A stretch of DNA of 64,000 nucleotides from Lachnospiraceae bacterium (GTDB taxonomy: Bacteria; Bacillota; Clostridia; Lachnospirales; Lachnospiraceae). The stretch is taken from positions 6,076,001-6,140,000 of the forward strand of contig AP025576.1 in NCBI GenBank assembly GCA_022845955.1. Direction: 5' to 3'. Under the pieces are notes generated by a model. That model ran no database searches. It worked only from the letters and a program-made list of their open reading frames with translations, and was not told the origin of the DNA. This document shows positions 40,364 to 48,701 of the stretch, piece by piece (positions within the stretch are counted from its first letter, which is position 1; the number at the start of each line of letters is the position of its first letter). A program made the translations under genes and the position numbers.

Positions 40364-41017
40364 TTAAAGCTGCTTGGACAGTTTTTTGGCTGTTTCATGG
40401 GAAGCAAGGACGATGAGGTGCTCCCCTTCTTCTATATAATCATCCGCAGACGGCATGATCTGGGACTCATAACCCTCCCGTTTAATGCCGATTATTGTCA
40501 CCCGGTAACGGGCGGCGATATTGGATTCCCGTATGGTTTTTCCCACCCATTCCTTCATGGGGCTTATCTCATAAATCCCGTAATGGGAAGAAATTTCGAT
40601 ATAATCAAATACGTTATCCATACTGTATTTCGCGGCACAGCGTTCCGCAATATCCTTCTCCGGATAAATGACCTCGTCCGCACCGTTGCGAAGAAGGAAT
40701 TTTGCCTGGATATCCCTTGTGGCCTTGCTGACCACATGCTTTCCGCCCATTTCCTTCACCAGGCTGGTGATCTCGAGGCTGCTCTGGAAATTGGTACCGA
40801 TACATACGAATATCACGTCGAAATTCCCGATTCCAAGACTGCGCAGCACTTCCGGGTTGGTACAGTCCCCTATTTTGGAGCTGGTGGCATAAGGCACCAG
40901 GCCCTCCAGCTTTTTCTCATCCGAATCAATGATCATCACATCGTTATCCAGATCGAGAAGATTGGAAGCCAGGTGCTGCCCAAAGCGTCCCAGGCCGATT
41001 ACAAGCATAGATTTCAT
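40364..41017 (-). CDS. ktrA: Potassium channel regulatory subunit KtrA (RCK protein)
   Basis: A 217-residue soluble gating ring subunit. The Rossmann RCK-N domain has MLVIGLGRFGQHLASNL and the acidic nucleotide contact VMIIDSDEKK, which binds ATP/ADP or NAD(H). The RCK-C domain (IGIKREGYESQIMPSADDYIEEGEHLIVLAS) senses c-di-AMP in family members. The single RCK length (about 220) fits KtrA rather than the double TrkA. It lies 40 bases behind ktrB. Confidence 0.94.
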   Translation of the reverse strand: MKSMLVIGLGRFGQHLASNLLDLDNDVMIIDSDEKKLEGLVPYATSSKIGDCTNPEVLRSLGIGNFDVIFVCIGTNFQSSLEITSLVKEMGGKHVVSKATRDIQAKFLLRNGADEVIYPEKDIAERCAAKYSMDNVFDYIEISSHYGIYEISPMKEWVGKTIRESNIAARYRVTIIGIKREGYESQIMPSADDYIEEGEHLIVLASHETAKKLSKQL

Positions 41018-41057
41018 GGTTCGTATAAACCTCCTTCGTATTATCCCGGGGAAAACC

Positions 41058-42401
41058 TTATCCCACCACTATTTTTTCCACCGGCTGTTTGACCGGCGGT
41101 TCCGGTTTGCTTCTGGCAAATACCAGCGTAAAGGTAAGGCTTCCCAGCCGGCCGCAGTACATCAGCAAAATAATCACAATCCGGGATACCGGAACAAGCT
41201 CCCTTGTGACGCCCGTTGTCATACCCACGGTACCGATAGCGGAAAAAACCTCAAAAAGAGTATCCGTAAGCCCCAGGGGCTGTACAGCCATGATGATCAG
41301 GGCCGCCATTACTGCCAGTCCCAGATCGATGGTGACAATGGCACTGGCCTTTTTCACCGCATCCTCTTCCAGACGGCGTTTGAGGATATTGACTCCATGC
41401 GTGCCCCGGATCATAGCTATGGTGGAAAGCACCATAACCACAGCCGTGGTCACCTTAACACCGCCTGCAGTGGAACCCGGACTGCCGCCGATGAACATCA
41501 GTACCATGGTGAGGAACTTGCTGGACTCTTTCAAAGCCGCAGTATCCACGCTGTTAAAGCCTGCCGTCCTGGGGGTGACCGCGCTGAAAAGAGCACCCAG
41601 TATCTGTTCTTTTCCGCTCATTCCCGCAAGCACGTTATCCCTCTCCAGCAGGTAAAAAAGGAAAGCGCCCCCGAAAATCAGCACGGAAGTGGTTATCAGC
41701 ACAATTTTGCTGTGCAGAAGATATTTTTTAAAATGCAGCCCGTTCCGCTGGATATCATCCCAGACGAGAAAGCCGGTTCCTCCCGCAATGATGAGAGCCA
41801 TGATAGTGAAGTTCACCAGGATATCCCCTTCATAGGCCACCAGGGAGCTGTAGGCTTCGTTGATTCCCATCAGATCAAAGCCCGCATTGCAGAACGCGGA
41901 TACCGCATGGAAAATTCCCATATAGCAGCCTCTTACCAGTCCGTATTGGGGAACAAAACGCAGGGACAAAAGCAGCGCCCCCAGCATTTCAAAGGCAAAG
42001 GTACCCATGACAATTTTCCGCACCAGCCTCACCACGCCTGCCAGCTCCATAGTACTCACGCTTTCATGGATGGCTGTCCTTTCCTTGAGGCCGATTTTCT
42101 TTTTCATTACCACCGCAATATAACTGCCGATGGTGATAAAACCAAGCCCTCCTATCTGGATTAACGCCAGGATGACCAGCTGTCCGAAAAGGCTCCAGTT
42201 CTGGTAGGTGTCGGCTACCACCAGCCCTGTTACACAGGTGGCCGAGGTGGCGGTGAAAAGAGCGTCCAGGAAGGGCATGCCTTCCCTGCTTCTTGTGGCA
42301 AAGGGCAGGCTGAGGAGCAGGGCGCCGATTACTATGATGAGTGCAAAGCCAAGGGCCAGCATTCTGGTATAAGGCATTTTTTGTTTCTTTTTCGTAAGCA
42401 T
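41058..42401 (-). CDS. ktrB: Potassium channel subunit KtrB/TrkH
   Basis: A 447-residue integral membrane protein with repeated M1-P-M2 units. Selectivity-filter loops are recognisable (TATSATCVTGLVV, HAVSAFCNAGFDLMG, VTPRTAGFNSVD, AIGTVGMTTGVT). The gating loop is FIGGSPGSTAGGVKVTT. It imports K+ driven by membrane potential or Na+ and needs the KtrA ring encoded immediately downstream. The length matches KtrB of Bacillus. Confidence 0.95.
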   Translation of the reverse strand: MLTKKKQKMPYTRMLALGFALIIVIGALLLSLPFATRSREGMPFLDALFTATSATCVTGLVVADTYQNWSLFGQLVILALIQIGGLGFITIGSYIAVVMKKKIGLKERTAIHESVSTMELAGVVRLVRKIVMGTFAFEMLGALLLSLRFVPQYGLVRGCYMGIFHAVSAFCNAGFDLMGINEAYSSLVAYEGDILVNFTIMALIIAGGTGFLVWDDIQRNGLHFKKYLLHSKIVLITTSVLIFGGAFLFYLLERDNVLAGMSGKEQILGALFSAVTPRTAGFNSVDTAALKESSKFLTMVLMFIGGSPGSTAGGVKVTTAVVMVLSTIAMIRGTHGVNILKRRLEEDAVKKASAIVTIDLGLAVMAALIIMAVQPLGLTDTLFEVFSAIGTVGMTTGVTRELVPVSRIVIILLMYCGRLGSLTFTLVFARSKPEPPVKQPVEKIVVG

Positions 42402-42461
42402 AAGATTCCTCTGACATACAGGAAGGCGCCGGTTCCCACCGAACGCCTTTATTTTTGGGGA

Positions 42462-42482
42462 AATCCCCGCGCTGCGGGGTAT
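42462..42482 (-). terminator. Short GC hairpin after pfkA
   Basis: CCCCGC-AGC-GCGGGG, 22 bases past the pfkA stop, followed by ATTTCCCC on the minus strand; only a weak T-tract. Confidence 0.45.
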
Positions 42483-42504
42483 CCGTTATGTTAATGCCGC
42501 CCGC

Positions 42505-43479
42505 TTATAATGCAAGCAGCTTACTGATTTTGTATTCATATTCCGGAATATCCTTCTGCATCGCCAGGGCTTCCTCAATGTCAAAATCCCTGAACTCGCC
42601 GTGTCGGTAGCCTACCACCCGGTTCGTCTTGCCTTCGCAAAGAATGTCCGCCGCAAGACAGCCCATAATGGAGGCATAATATCGATCTTTACAGGTAGGG
42701 CTGCCGCCCCTCTGCATGTAGCCCAATATCGTGGCCCTGGTTTCCACACCGGTGGCTGCTTCAATTCTTCTCGCCATGGAGGTGGAATGGCCGATGCCTT
42801 CGGCATTGATGATCAAATGATGGGTTTTTCCCCGTTTTCTGTTGTTGATGATATTATTAATAATATTCTGTTCATTAAAATCGTATTTTTCGGGAAGGAG
42901 GATGTCCTCCGCACCGTTGGCAACGCCGCACCACAGGGCGATATAACCTGCATTCCTGCCCATTACCTCAATGATGCTGCACCGCTCATGGGAGGAAGAG
43001 GTATCCCTTACCTTATCAATGGCCTGCATCGCCGTATTTACCGCGGTATCAAAACCGATGGTATAATCGGTACATGCGATGTCCAAATCGATGGTTCCGG
43101 GAAGGCCGATGGTATTGATGCCGAGGCGGGAGAGCGCCTGGGCACCCTGATAGGATCCGTCCCCGCCGATCACCACCAGGCCGTCAATTCCATGCTTCCT
43201 GCAGATTTCGGCACCCTTCTGCTGTCCGGCCTCGGTCTTGAATTCCAGGCAGCGGGCTGTTCCCAGTATGGTTCCGCCCCTCTGGATGATGTCGGAAACA
43301 CTGCGCGCCTGCATATCCACGATCTCTTCATTCAGCAGGCCCTGATACCCTCTTTTGATTCCCTTTACAGTAACACCGTTGGTGATTGCCTTCCTGACAA
43401 CGGCACGAATGGCGGCATTCATGCCCGGCGCATCACCGCCGCTTGTGAGTATCCCTATTGTCTTAATTGCCTTAGCCAT
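42505..43479 (-). CDS. pfkA: ATP-dependent 6-phosphofructokinase
   Basis: A 324-residue enzyme for the committed step of glycolysis. GGDAPGMNAAIRAVVRKA and GGDGSYQGA form the ATP site; glycine after GGD and PGTID rather than PKTID point to ATP, not pyrophosphate. The catalytic loop reads TIDLDIACTDYTIGFDTA, with Leu at a position usually Asn (TIDND) but both aspartates kept. EVMGRNAGYIAL and GYMQRGGSPTCKDR are fructose-6-phosphate contacts. It follows dnaE on the same strand with a 116-base gap. Confidence 0.95.
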   Translation of the reverse strand: MAKAIKTIGILTSGGDAPGMNAAIRAVVRKAITNGVTVKGIKRGYQGLLNEEIVDMQARSVSDIIQRGGTILGTARCLEFKTEAGQQKGAEICRKHGIDGLVVIGGDGSYQGAQALSRLGINTIGLPGTIDLDIACTDYTIGFDTAVNTAMQAIDKVRDTSSSHERCSIIEVMGRNAGYIALWCGVANGAEDILLPEKYDFNEQNIINNIINNRKRGKTHHLIINAEGIGHSTSMARRIEAATGVETRATILGYMQRGGSPTCKDRYYASIMGCLAADILCEGKTNRVVGYRHGEFRDFDIEEALAMQKDIPEYEYKISKLLAL

Positions 43480-43500
43480 GATTTATCCTCCAGTCTGCCG

Positions 43501-43513
43501 GACAGTTACCCCG
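43501..43513 (-). repeat. MITE-like left-end fragment before pfkA
   Basis: GTAACTGTCCGGC on the minus strand repeats the first 13 bases of the fragment at 37981-38021; too short to be sure. Confidence 0.3.
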
Positions 43514-43595
43514 TGATTACCTTAACTTTTGTTTTTATTTTAATCGAAATCCGTATTGTTTTCAATCTTTTTCTTCGCCGGGCCGCACCGCCGGA

Positions 43596-46500
43596 CTAAA
43601 CAAGCTTTATATTCCCTTCCCCGTACAGCTCTCCCAGCCGGGCGATCAGAGCCTGATCAGCCCTCACGCTGCGGTTGGGAGGCAGCGCCTTTTTGGCTTT
43701 CGGGTTTTCCACATAAATCACCACCCCATCGTTTCCGTCCGATTCCGCCAGGATTTCCAGCAGCTGCTTTTCCGCCGCTTCGTATTCCGGCTTGGTGGGA
43801 AACTTGATCCAGAGGGTTTTACGGATATCGTCAAAGGCCTGGATGGACTCGCAGATAAGCTTGCCGTCCCTGTCTTCCTCCGCGGATACCCGCCCTTTAA
43901 CGAATACCTTATTCTCCTCCGTCAGCTTCGCGCTTTCCTGTTCATACACCTTGGGGAACACGAGGACTTCAATACTACCCACCAGATCCTCCAGGGTGAG
44001 GAAGGCCATGATTTTATCATTTTTGGTATATTTGATTTTCTTCTCGGCAATCATGCCGCCCACCGTCACCCGTTCCTGGTCACGGACGTTCATTTCGCCG
44101 GTTTCTTCATCCATCATAAAATCCGCGGTAGTCCTGGTAATATGCTTTCTCCAGGTCTGTTCATACTCTTCCAGAGGGTGTCCGCTGATATAAATGCCAA
44201 GGACTTCTTTTTCAAAACCGAGCAGCAGCTCTTTAGAGTATTCCCCCACATCAGGGAGACGAATCTCAAAATCACTTTTTTCTTCTTCACTCACCAGATC
44301 AAACAGGCTCATCTGTCCCGCCAGGTTATTTTTCTTATTGTGCTGCTGGGAATCCATCATCTGCACAAATACGCTCATGAACTGCTTCCTGGTGCCTCCC
44401 AGCCCGTCAAAGGTGCCGGATTTGATAAAGTTTTCCACCGTCCGCTTATTCACTTCGGAATCCGCCATGCGGGTGACAAAATCCTGCAGGCTCAGGAAGG
44501 GGCCTCTTGCCGTACGTTCCCTGGTCACCTCATCGATTACCGGCCTTCCCACGCCTTTTATAGCCGTGAGCGCATAACGGATGGAACCGCCGGATACGGA
44601 AAAGCCCGCCTCTCCTTCATTGATATCCGGAGGCAGGATTTTTATCCCCATACTGCGGCACGTCAGGATATATTCCGATACCTTGCCGGGATTGTCAATG
44701 ACAGAGGTAAGCAGAGCCGCCATGAATTCCACGGGATAATAATATTTCAGGTAAGCGGTCTGGTAGGATACCACCGCATAACAGGCGGCATGGGATTTAT
44801 TAAAAGCGTATTTGGCAAAATCCATCATCTCTTCATAAATGGTACCCGCCACCTGCTCCGATATGCCGTTGCGGACACAGCCGGGAACGCCTTCTTCTTC
44901 ATTGCCGTAAATGAAATTGGCCCTTTCTTTCTCCATGACGGACTGTTTTTTCTTGCTCATGGCACGGCGCACCAAATCGCTGCGTCCCATGGTATAGCCG
45001 CCCAGATCCCGCACGATCTGCATAACCTGCTCCTGGTATACAATACAGCCGTAGGTAGGCTCCAGGATAGGCTGCAGCTGGGGGCACAGGTAGCTGATGC
45101 TTGCCGCATTGTTCTTTCCCTTGATATACCGGGGGATAAAATCCATGGGGCCGGGACGGTACAGGGAAATGCCGGCGATGATATCCTCCAGGTTCCGGGG
45201 CTTCAGCTCCTTCATGAAGTTCTTCATCCCGCCGCTTTCCAGCTGGAACACGCCGTCGGTCCTTCCGGTTCCGATGGAATCCAGGACGGCCTTGTCGTTA
45301 AAATCGACGGCATCGATATCCAGGCCGATATTCTTATCCTTTTTGATCAGATTCACAGCATTCTGGATTACCGTCAGGGTACGCAGCCCCAGGAAATCCA
45401 TTTTCAGAAGTCCCAGCTCTTCCAGAGTGGTCATGGTAAACTGGGTGGTGATACAGCCGTCCGATCCCCGGGAGAGGGGCACGTATTCATCCGCACTGTC
45501 CGGGCAGATTACCACACCTGCCGCATGCATGGAGGTATGCCTGGGAAGTCCCTCCAGACGCTTGCTCATATCGATGAGTACCTTAACCTGTTCGTCGGTT
45601 TCGTAGAGCTTTCTCAGCTCCGGATTGGCCTGGAGCGCCCTGTCTATCGTGACATTCAGCTCGTTGGGGATCATTTTGGCGATACCGTCCACATAGGAAT
45701 AGGGCAGATCCATTACCCTTCCCACGTCCCGGATTACCCCCTTGGCCGCCATGGTACCGAAGGTCACGATCTGAACCACCTTCTCGGCACCGTACTTCTT
45801 TCCCACATAATCAATGACCTCCTGCCGTCTTTCAAAGCAGAAGTCAATGTCGATATCGGGCATGGATACACGCTCGGGATTCAGGAAACGTTCAAACAGC
45901 AGGTTATATTTAATAGGATCGATATTGGTGATTTTCAGGCAATAGGATACGATGCTTCCTGCCGCAGATCCTCTTCCCGGCCCCACCATGATATCATTAC
46001 TCTTGGCATAATTAATAAAATCCCATACAATGAGGAAATAATCCACGTAACCCATGCGCCGGATAATATCCAGTTCATAATCCAGCCGCTCCTTCAGCGT
46101 GCCGTCATCCTCCGGATAACGTTCCTTCAGACCGTCGCTGCAGAGCTTATTCAGATAACTCCAGGAATCATACCCCGCAGGCACCTCAAAATGGGGCAGC
46201 TTCGTCACGCCGAACTCGATGTCCACGTTACAGCGGTCGGCGATATCCTGGGTGTTTTCCACAGCTTCCCAGGCATACGGGAACAGCCCTTTCATTTCTT
46301 CCTCGCTCTTTACATAATACTGGCCGCCCTCATACCGCATCCGGTCCTCATCCGCCAGCTTTTTAGCCGTCTGGATACACAGCAGGATATCATGGGGTTT
46401 TTCATCCTCCCGGTAAGTGTAATGTACGTCGTTGGTGGCTACCAGAGGGATATCCAGCTCCTTGCTCATGGAAAGGAGGGCCGTATTTACCGTACGCTGG

Positions 46501-47045
46501 TTTGGGATCCCATGATCCTGCAGCTCCAGATAATAGTTCCTTTTTCCGAAGCAGTCCTGGTACTTCAACGCCGCCTTCTTGGCTTCGTCAATCAGACCTT
46601 TCTGGATATAACGGGCCACCTCGCCTGCCAGGCAGGCAGAAAGGGCAATGATGCCTTCATGGTAACGGTTCAGCACCTCCATATCCACCCTGGGCTTGTA
46701 ATAATAGCCTTCGGTGAAGCCCTTGCTCACGATTTTCATCAGGTTTGCATAACCGGTATTGTTTTCCGCCAGCAGCACCAGATGATAATACCGGTCATCC
46801 CCGCCCGTCAGCTCTTTATCAAAGCGGGAGTTGGGGGCCACATAAACCTCGCAGCCTATAATCGGCTTAATCCCCGCTTCCTTGGCGGCCCGGTAGAAAT
46901 CAATAACACCGTACATAACGCCGTGATCCGTGATGGCGGCGCTGTCCATCCCCAGCTCTTTTACCCGTTTCACATATTCTTTTATCTTATTCGACCCGTC
47001 CAGCAGACTGTATTCCGTATGGACGTGAAGATGTGCAAATGCCAT
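43596..47045 (-). CDS. dnaE: DNA polymerase III alpha subunit DnaE
   Basis: A 1149-residue C-family polymerase. The N-terminal PHP domain has AFAHLHVHTEYSLLDGSNKI, AITDHGVMYGV and HYTYREDEKPHD. The palm aspartates are in VSMPDIDIDFCFERR, and the finger motif GPGRGSAAGSIVSYCL is present. FLGLRTLTVIQNAV, FQLESGGMKNFMKEL and FNKSHAACYAVVSYQTAYLK are further family blocks. A helix-hairpin-helix region and an OB fold (VTVGGMIAEKKIKYTKNDKIMAFLTLEDL) follow. Firmicutes use PolC for the bulk of replication and DnaE for lagging-strand priming extension, so this is likely DnaE1-type in that role. The DUF89 gene ends three bases upstream of its start. Confidence 0.97.
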   Translation of the reverse strand: MAFAHLHVHTEYSLLDGSNKIKEYVKRVKELGMDSAAITDHGVMYGVIDFYRAAKEAGIKPIIGCEVYVAPNSRFDKELTGGDDRYYHLVLLAENNTGYANLMKIVSKGFTEGYYYKPRVDMEVLNRYHEGIIALSACLAGEVARYIQKGLIDEAKKAALKYQDCFGKRNYYLELQDHGIPNQRTVNTALLSMSKELDIPLVATNDVHYTYREDEKPHDILLCIQTAKKLADEDRMRYEGGQYYVKSEEEMKGLFPYAWEAVENTQDIADRCNVDIEFGVTKLPHFEVPAGYDSWSYLNKLCSDGLKERYPEDDGTLKERLDYELDIIRRMGYVDYFLIVWDFINYAKSNDIMVGPGRGSAAGSIVSYCLKITNIDPIKYNLLFERFLNPERVSMPDIDIDFCFERRQEVIDYVGKKYGAEKVVQIVTFGTMAAKGVIRDVGRVMDLPYSYVDGIAKMIPNELNVTIDRALQANPELRKLYETDEQVKVLIDMSKRLEGLPRHTSMHAAGVVICPDSADEYVPLSRGSDGCITTQFTMTTLEELGLLKMDFLGLRTLTVIQNAVNLIKKDKNIGLDIDAVDFNDKAVLDSIGTGRTDGVFQLESGGMKNFMKELKPRNLEDIIAGISLYRPGPMDFIPRYIKGKNNAASISYLCPQLQPILEPTYGCIVYQEQVMQIVRDLGGYTMGRSDLVRRAMSKKKQSVMEKERANFIYGNEEEGVPGCVRNGISEQVAGTIYEEMMDFAKYAFNKSHAACYAVVSYQTAYLKYYYPVEFMAALLTSVIDNPGKVSEYILTCRSMGIKILPPDINEGEAGFSVSGGSIRYALTAIKGVGRPVIDEVTRERTARGPFLSLQDFVTRMADSEVNKRTVENFIKSGTFDGLGGTRKQFMSVFVQMMDSQQHNKKNNLAGQMSLFDLVSEEEKSDFEIRLPDVGEYSKELLLGFEKEVLGIYISGHPLEEYEQTWRKHITRTTADFMMDEETGEMNVRDQERVTVGGMIAEKKIKYTKNDKIMAFLTLEDLVGSIEVLVFPKVYEQESAKLTEENKVFVKGRVSAEEDRDGKLICESIQAFDDIRKTLWIKFPTKPEYEAAEKQLLEILAESDGNDGVVIYVENPKAKKALPPNRSVRADQALIARLGELYGEGNIKLV

Positions 47046-47048
47046 GTA

Positions 47049-47918
47049 TCAGGAACTCCTTTCCCGGACAAACATGCCCTTGTTTTTTTCCATGCCGAAG
47101 CGCTTCTGGAACCAGTCGCATTTACATAGGAAGGAATAGTACACATTCAGCCCGCAGCCGTGCATGGTTTCAAAATTTCCCTGCCCCTTTGCCAGAATCA
47201 CATCCGCCTCTTTCAGAAGGCCTCTCGCTTCTTCTCCCACGTAATCCAGCGGCGTTCCCGCCACACCGCAGCCGTTGTCCACAATCCTGGCCGCCTTATC
47301 AAGACCGGTCTGCACCGCATCCTCCCGCGTGGCGTCGTTCAAAGCCGGTTCTCCCCGCACCAGTACAGTCAGTTCCAGCAGGGGAAAACGTTTTTTCAAT
47401 TCCACCACCACCAGCTTGTCACAGACCACCTCTCCGCAGTTATCGGTAACGTATACCATTTTCCGCGCTTGTTCCAGATCGGAGAGCATTTTGTCATAAA
47501 CCGTTTCATCCATACTGTCCCCTGCGGCTTGTTCCAGCAGTTCCAGCAGGGTTTCCTTTTCCACCCGTCCAGCCATGCCGAAATCAATATAATTGGCGGC
47601 CCTGGCGAATACGAAGGCGGTATGGAGAGCATCCTCCCCCTTCTCCATCACGGAACGGATATCCGGTTCCAGGGAAAGCATCAGCTCATTGAATTCTTTT
47701 TTAATCGCATCATAATCCGTAACCGGCCCGAAAATCTTCCTGTATTCCCCGTTTATCCTGTCCACCAGCACCGGAGCGGAATCCTCAGGGGCACTTTCTG
47801 CAATAATGCGGGCCACCTGTCTCATAAAGGCATCCCTGTCCTCTTCCGTTCCCTTATCCCTGACTCTCTCTTCCTGCCTGTCCATCAGACAGCGCATACA
47901 GGACGCACATAATCTCAT
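47049..47918 (-). CDS. DUF89/ARMT1-like damage-control phosphatase family protein
   Basis: A 289-residue metal-dependent enzyme family thought to hydrolyse damaged or reactive phosphometabolites. The N terminus is cysteine-rich (MRLCASCMRCLMDRQ), as in bacterial DUF89 proteins. Family motifs are YVTDNCGEVVCDKLVV, VRGEPALNDATREDA and ILAKGQGNFETM, whose Asp and Asn residues bind the metal. It sits three bases from dnaE and must be co-transcribed with it. The substrate in bacteria is not established. Confidence 0.88.
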   Translation of the reverse strand: MRLCASCMRCLMDRQEERVRDKGTEEDRDAFMRQVARIIAESAPEDSAPVLVDRINGEYRKIFGPVTDYDAIKKEFNELMLSLEPDIRSVMEKGEDALHTAFVFARAANYIDFGMAGRVEKETLLELLEQAAGDSMDETVYDKMLSDLEQARKMVYVTDNCGEVVCDKLVVVELKKRFPLLELTVLVRGEPALNDATREDAVQTGLDKAARIVDNGCGVAGTPLDYVGEEARGLLKEADVILAKGQGNFETMHGCGLNVYYSFLCKCDWFQKRFGMEKNKGMFVRERSS

Positions 47919-47946
47919 AATGGTATCATACCTTTCTATTTTACCT

Positions 47947-48000
47947 GAATCACTTTCTTACGTCTGGCGCAGTAAATGCGCCGGCCTGTTGAATAGTTAT
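47947..48000 (+). repeat. Right-half copy of the IS66-like MITE
   Basis: GAATCACTTTCTTACG, the GGCGCAGTAAATGCGCCGGCC core and GAATAGTTAT repeat the right 54 bases of the full element at 48009-48139 with a single T/C difference. The octamer GCTGAAAT follows both. It appears to be the remnant of a tandem 139-bp duplication. Confidence 0.85.
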
Positions 48001-48008
48001 GCTGAAAT

Positions 48009-48139
48009 GTAACTGTTCCGTTCCTTCACAGTTACTGCAAAAATCCATCCTAAATCGCCTTTGGCGATAGGATTTCTGCACTCCCGAATCACTTTCTTAC
48101 GCCTGGCGCAGTAAATGCGCCGGCCTGTTGAATAGTTAT
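48009..48139 (+). mobile_element. Full-length 131-bp IS66-like MITE
   Basis: Starts GTAACTGTTCCGTTCC and ends GTTGAATAGTTAT. It has an internal ACAGTTAC, an ATCGCC-TTTGGCGAT hairpin and a GCGCAGTAAATGCGC palindrome. It is flanked on both sides by GCTGAAAT, a perfect 8-bp direct repeat. It has no coding capacity. GTAA ends and 8-bp duplications are known hallmarks of the IS66 family. Confidence 0.85.
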
Positions 48140-48202
48140 GCTGAAATTACAATACCATGGACCATGCGATTTTACAATGTCAAAATACATCCGATTCTCT
48201 AT

Positions 48203-48280
48203 GGGTGCAGATAAAAAAGGTAGGCGTCACCCGCACAGGGAAGCCGGGGCGGGTGACGCCTACCTTTTTTATCTGCACCC
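48203..48280. terminator. Perfect 32-bp inverted repeat, strong bidirectional terminator
   Basis: Arms 48203-48234 and 48249-48280 are exact reverse complements around a 14-nt loop. Inside each arm is GGTAGGCGTCACCCGC next to an AAAAAA/TTTTTT tract, so either strand would terminate. Pairing continues ten bases beyond the T-tract, which ordinary terminators do not do. Confidence 0.8.
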
Positions 48281-48290
48281 ATTCTCCATG

Positions 48291-48322
48291 GAAAAAAGCA
48301 CCGGCTTACCGATGCTTTTCCA
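48291..48322 (-). terminator. Terminator of the small membrane protein gene
   Basis: AAAGCATCGG-TAAG-CCGGTGCTTT followed by TTTT on the minus strand, shortly past the stop codon. Confidence 0.85.
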
Positions 48323-48330
48323 GATACTTC

Positions 48331-48564
48331 TTAGTTTCTTCTTATTAAATAGATTACGCCTCCGCAATATCCCACTGTCAGGGATAGCAGTGCCGCCGTT
48401 CCTGCTGTATATATCTCAATTCCCAGAAGGCTCTCCGCCGCTGCTCCCAGGAGCAGGCCGGCCGTAAGCCAAACTGCGGTATTCAAAAGCAAAATCAGTT
48501 TAGGCGGCAATTTGTACAGAAAAGCGAACCGACCTTTATCCATGCCATATGCCCTGTTTTCCAT
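48331..48564 (-). CDS. Small two-span membrane protein
   Basis: A 77-residue protein from the ATG at 48564, which has an AAGGAGG ribosome site; the frame extends further upstream without one. Two hydrophobic helices are separated by a short GIEIY turn (LILLLNTAVWLTAGLLLGAAAESLL and TAGTAALLSLTVGYCGGVIYLI). The N terminus MENRAYGMDKGRFAFLYKLPP is basic and cytoplasmic by the positive-inside rule. I do not recognise the family. It is monocistronic, with a terminator after it. Confidence 0.7.
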   Translation of the reverse strand: MENRAYGMDKGRFAFLYKLPPKLILLLNTAVWLTAGLLLGAAAESLLGIEIYTAGTAALLSLTVGYCGGVIYLIRRN

Positions 48565-48655
48565 ATAAATTCCTCCTTTCCGGTTTAAGCGTAACAAATC
48601 CCACACTTTATATCTATCCGGAAATAGAAAATTTTATGTAAAATCAGGGTAAAGT

Positions 48656-48691
48656 ATCGGAACGGTTCATACAAGTCTGAACCGTTCCGAT
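48656..48691 (-). terminator. Hairpin terminator of metK
   Basis: ATCGGAACGGTTCA and TGAACCGTTCCGAT form a perfect 14-bp stem with an 8-nt loop ten bases past the metK stop; the T-tract (ACTTTACC) is weak. Confidence 0.65.
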
Positions 48692-48701
48692 GCTTTATAA
48701 C

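Noticed and set aside
44142..47129. 995-codon open frame on the plus strand
   Set aside because: It is exactly antisense to dnaE, has no ribosome site and shows no recognisable domain; it results from codon bias of the real gene.
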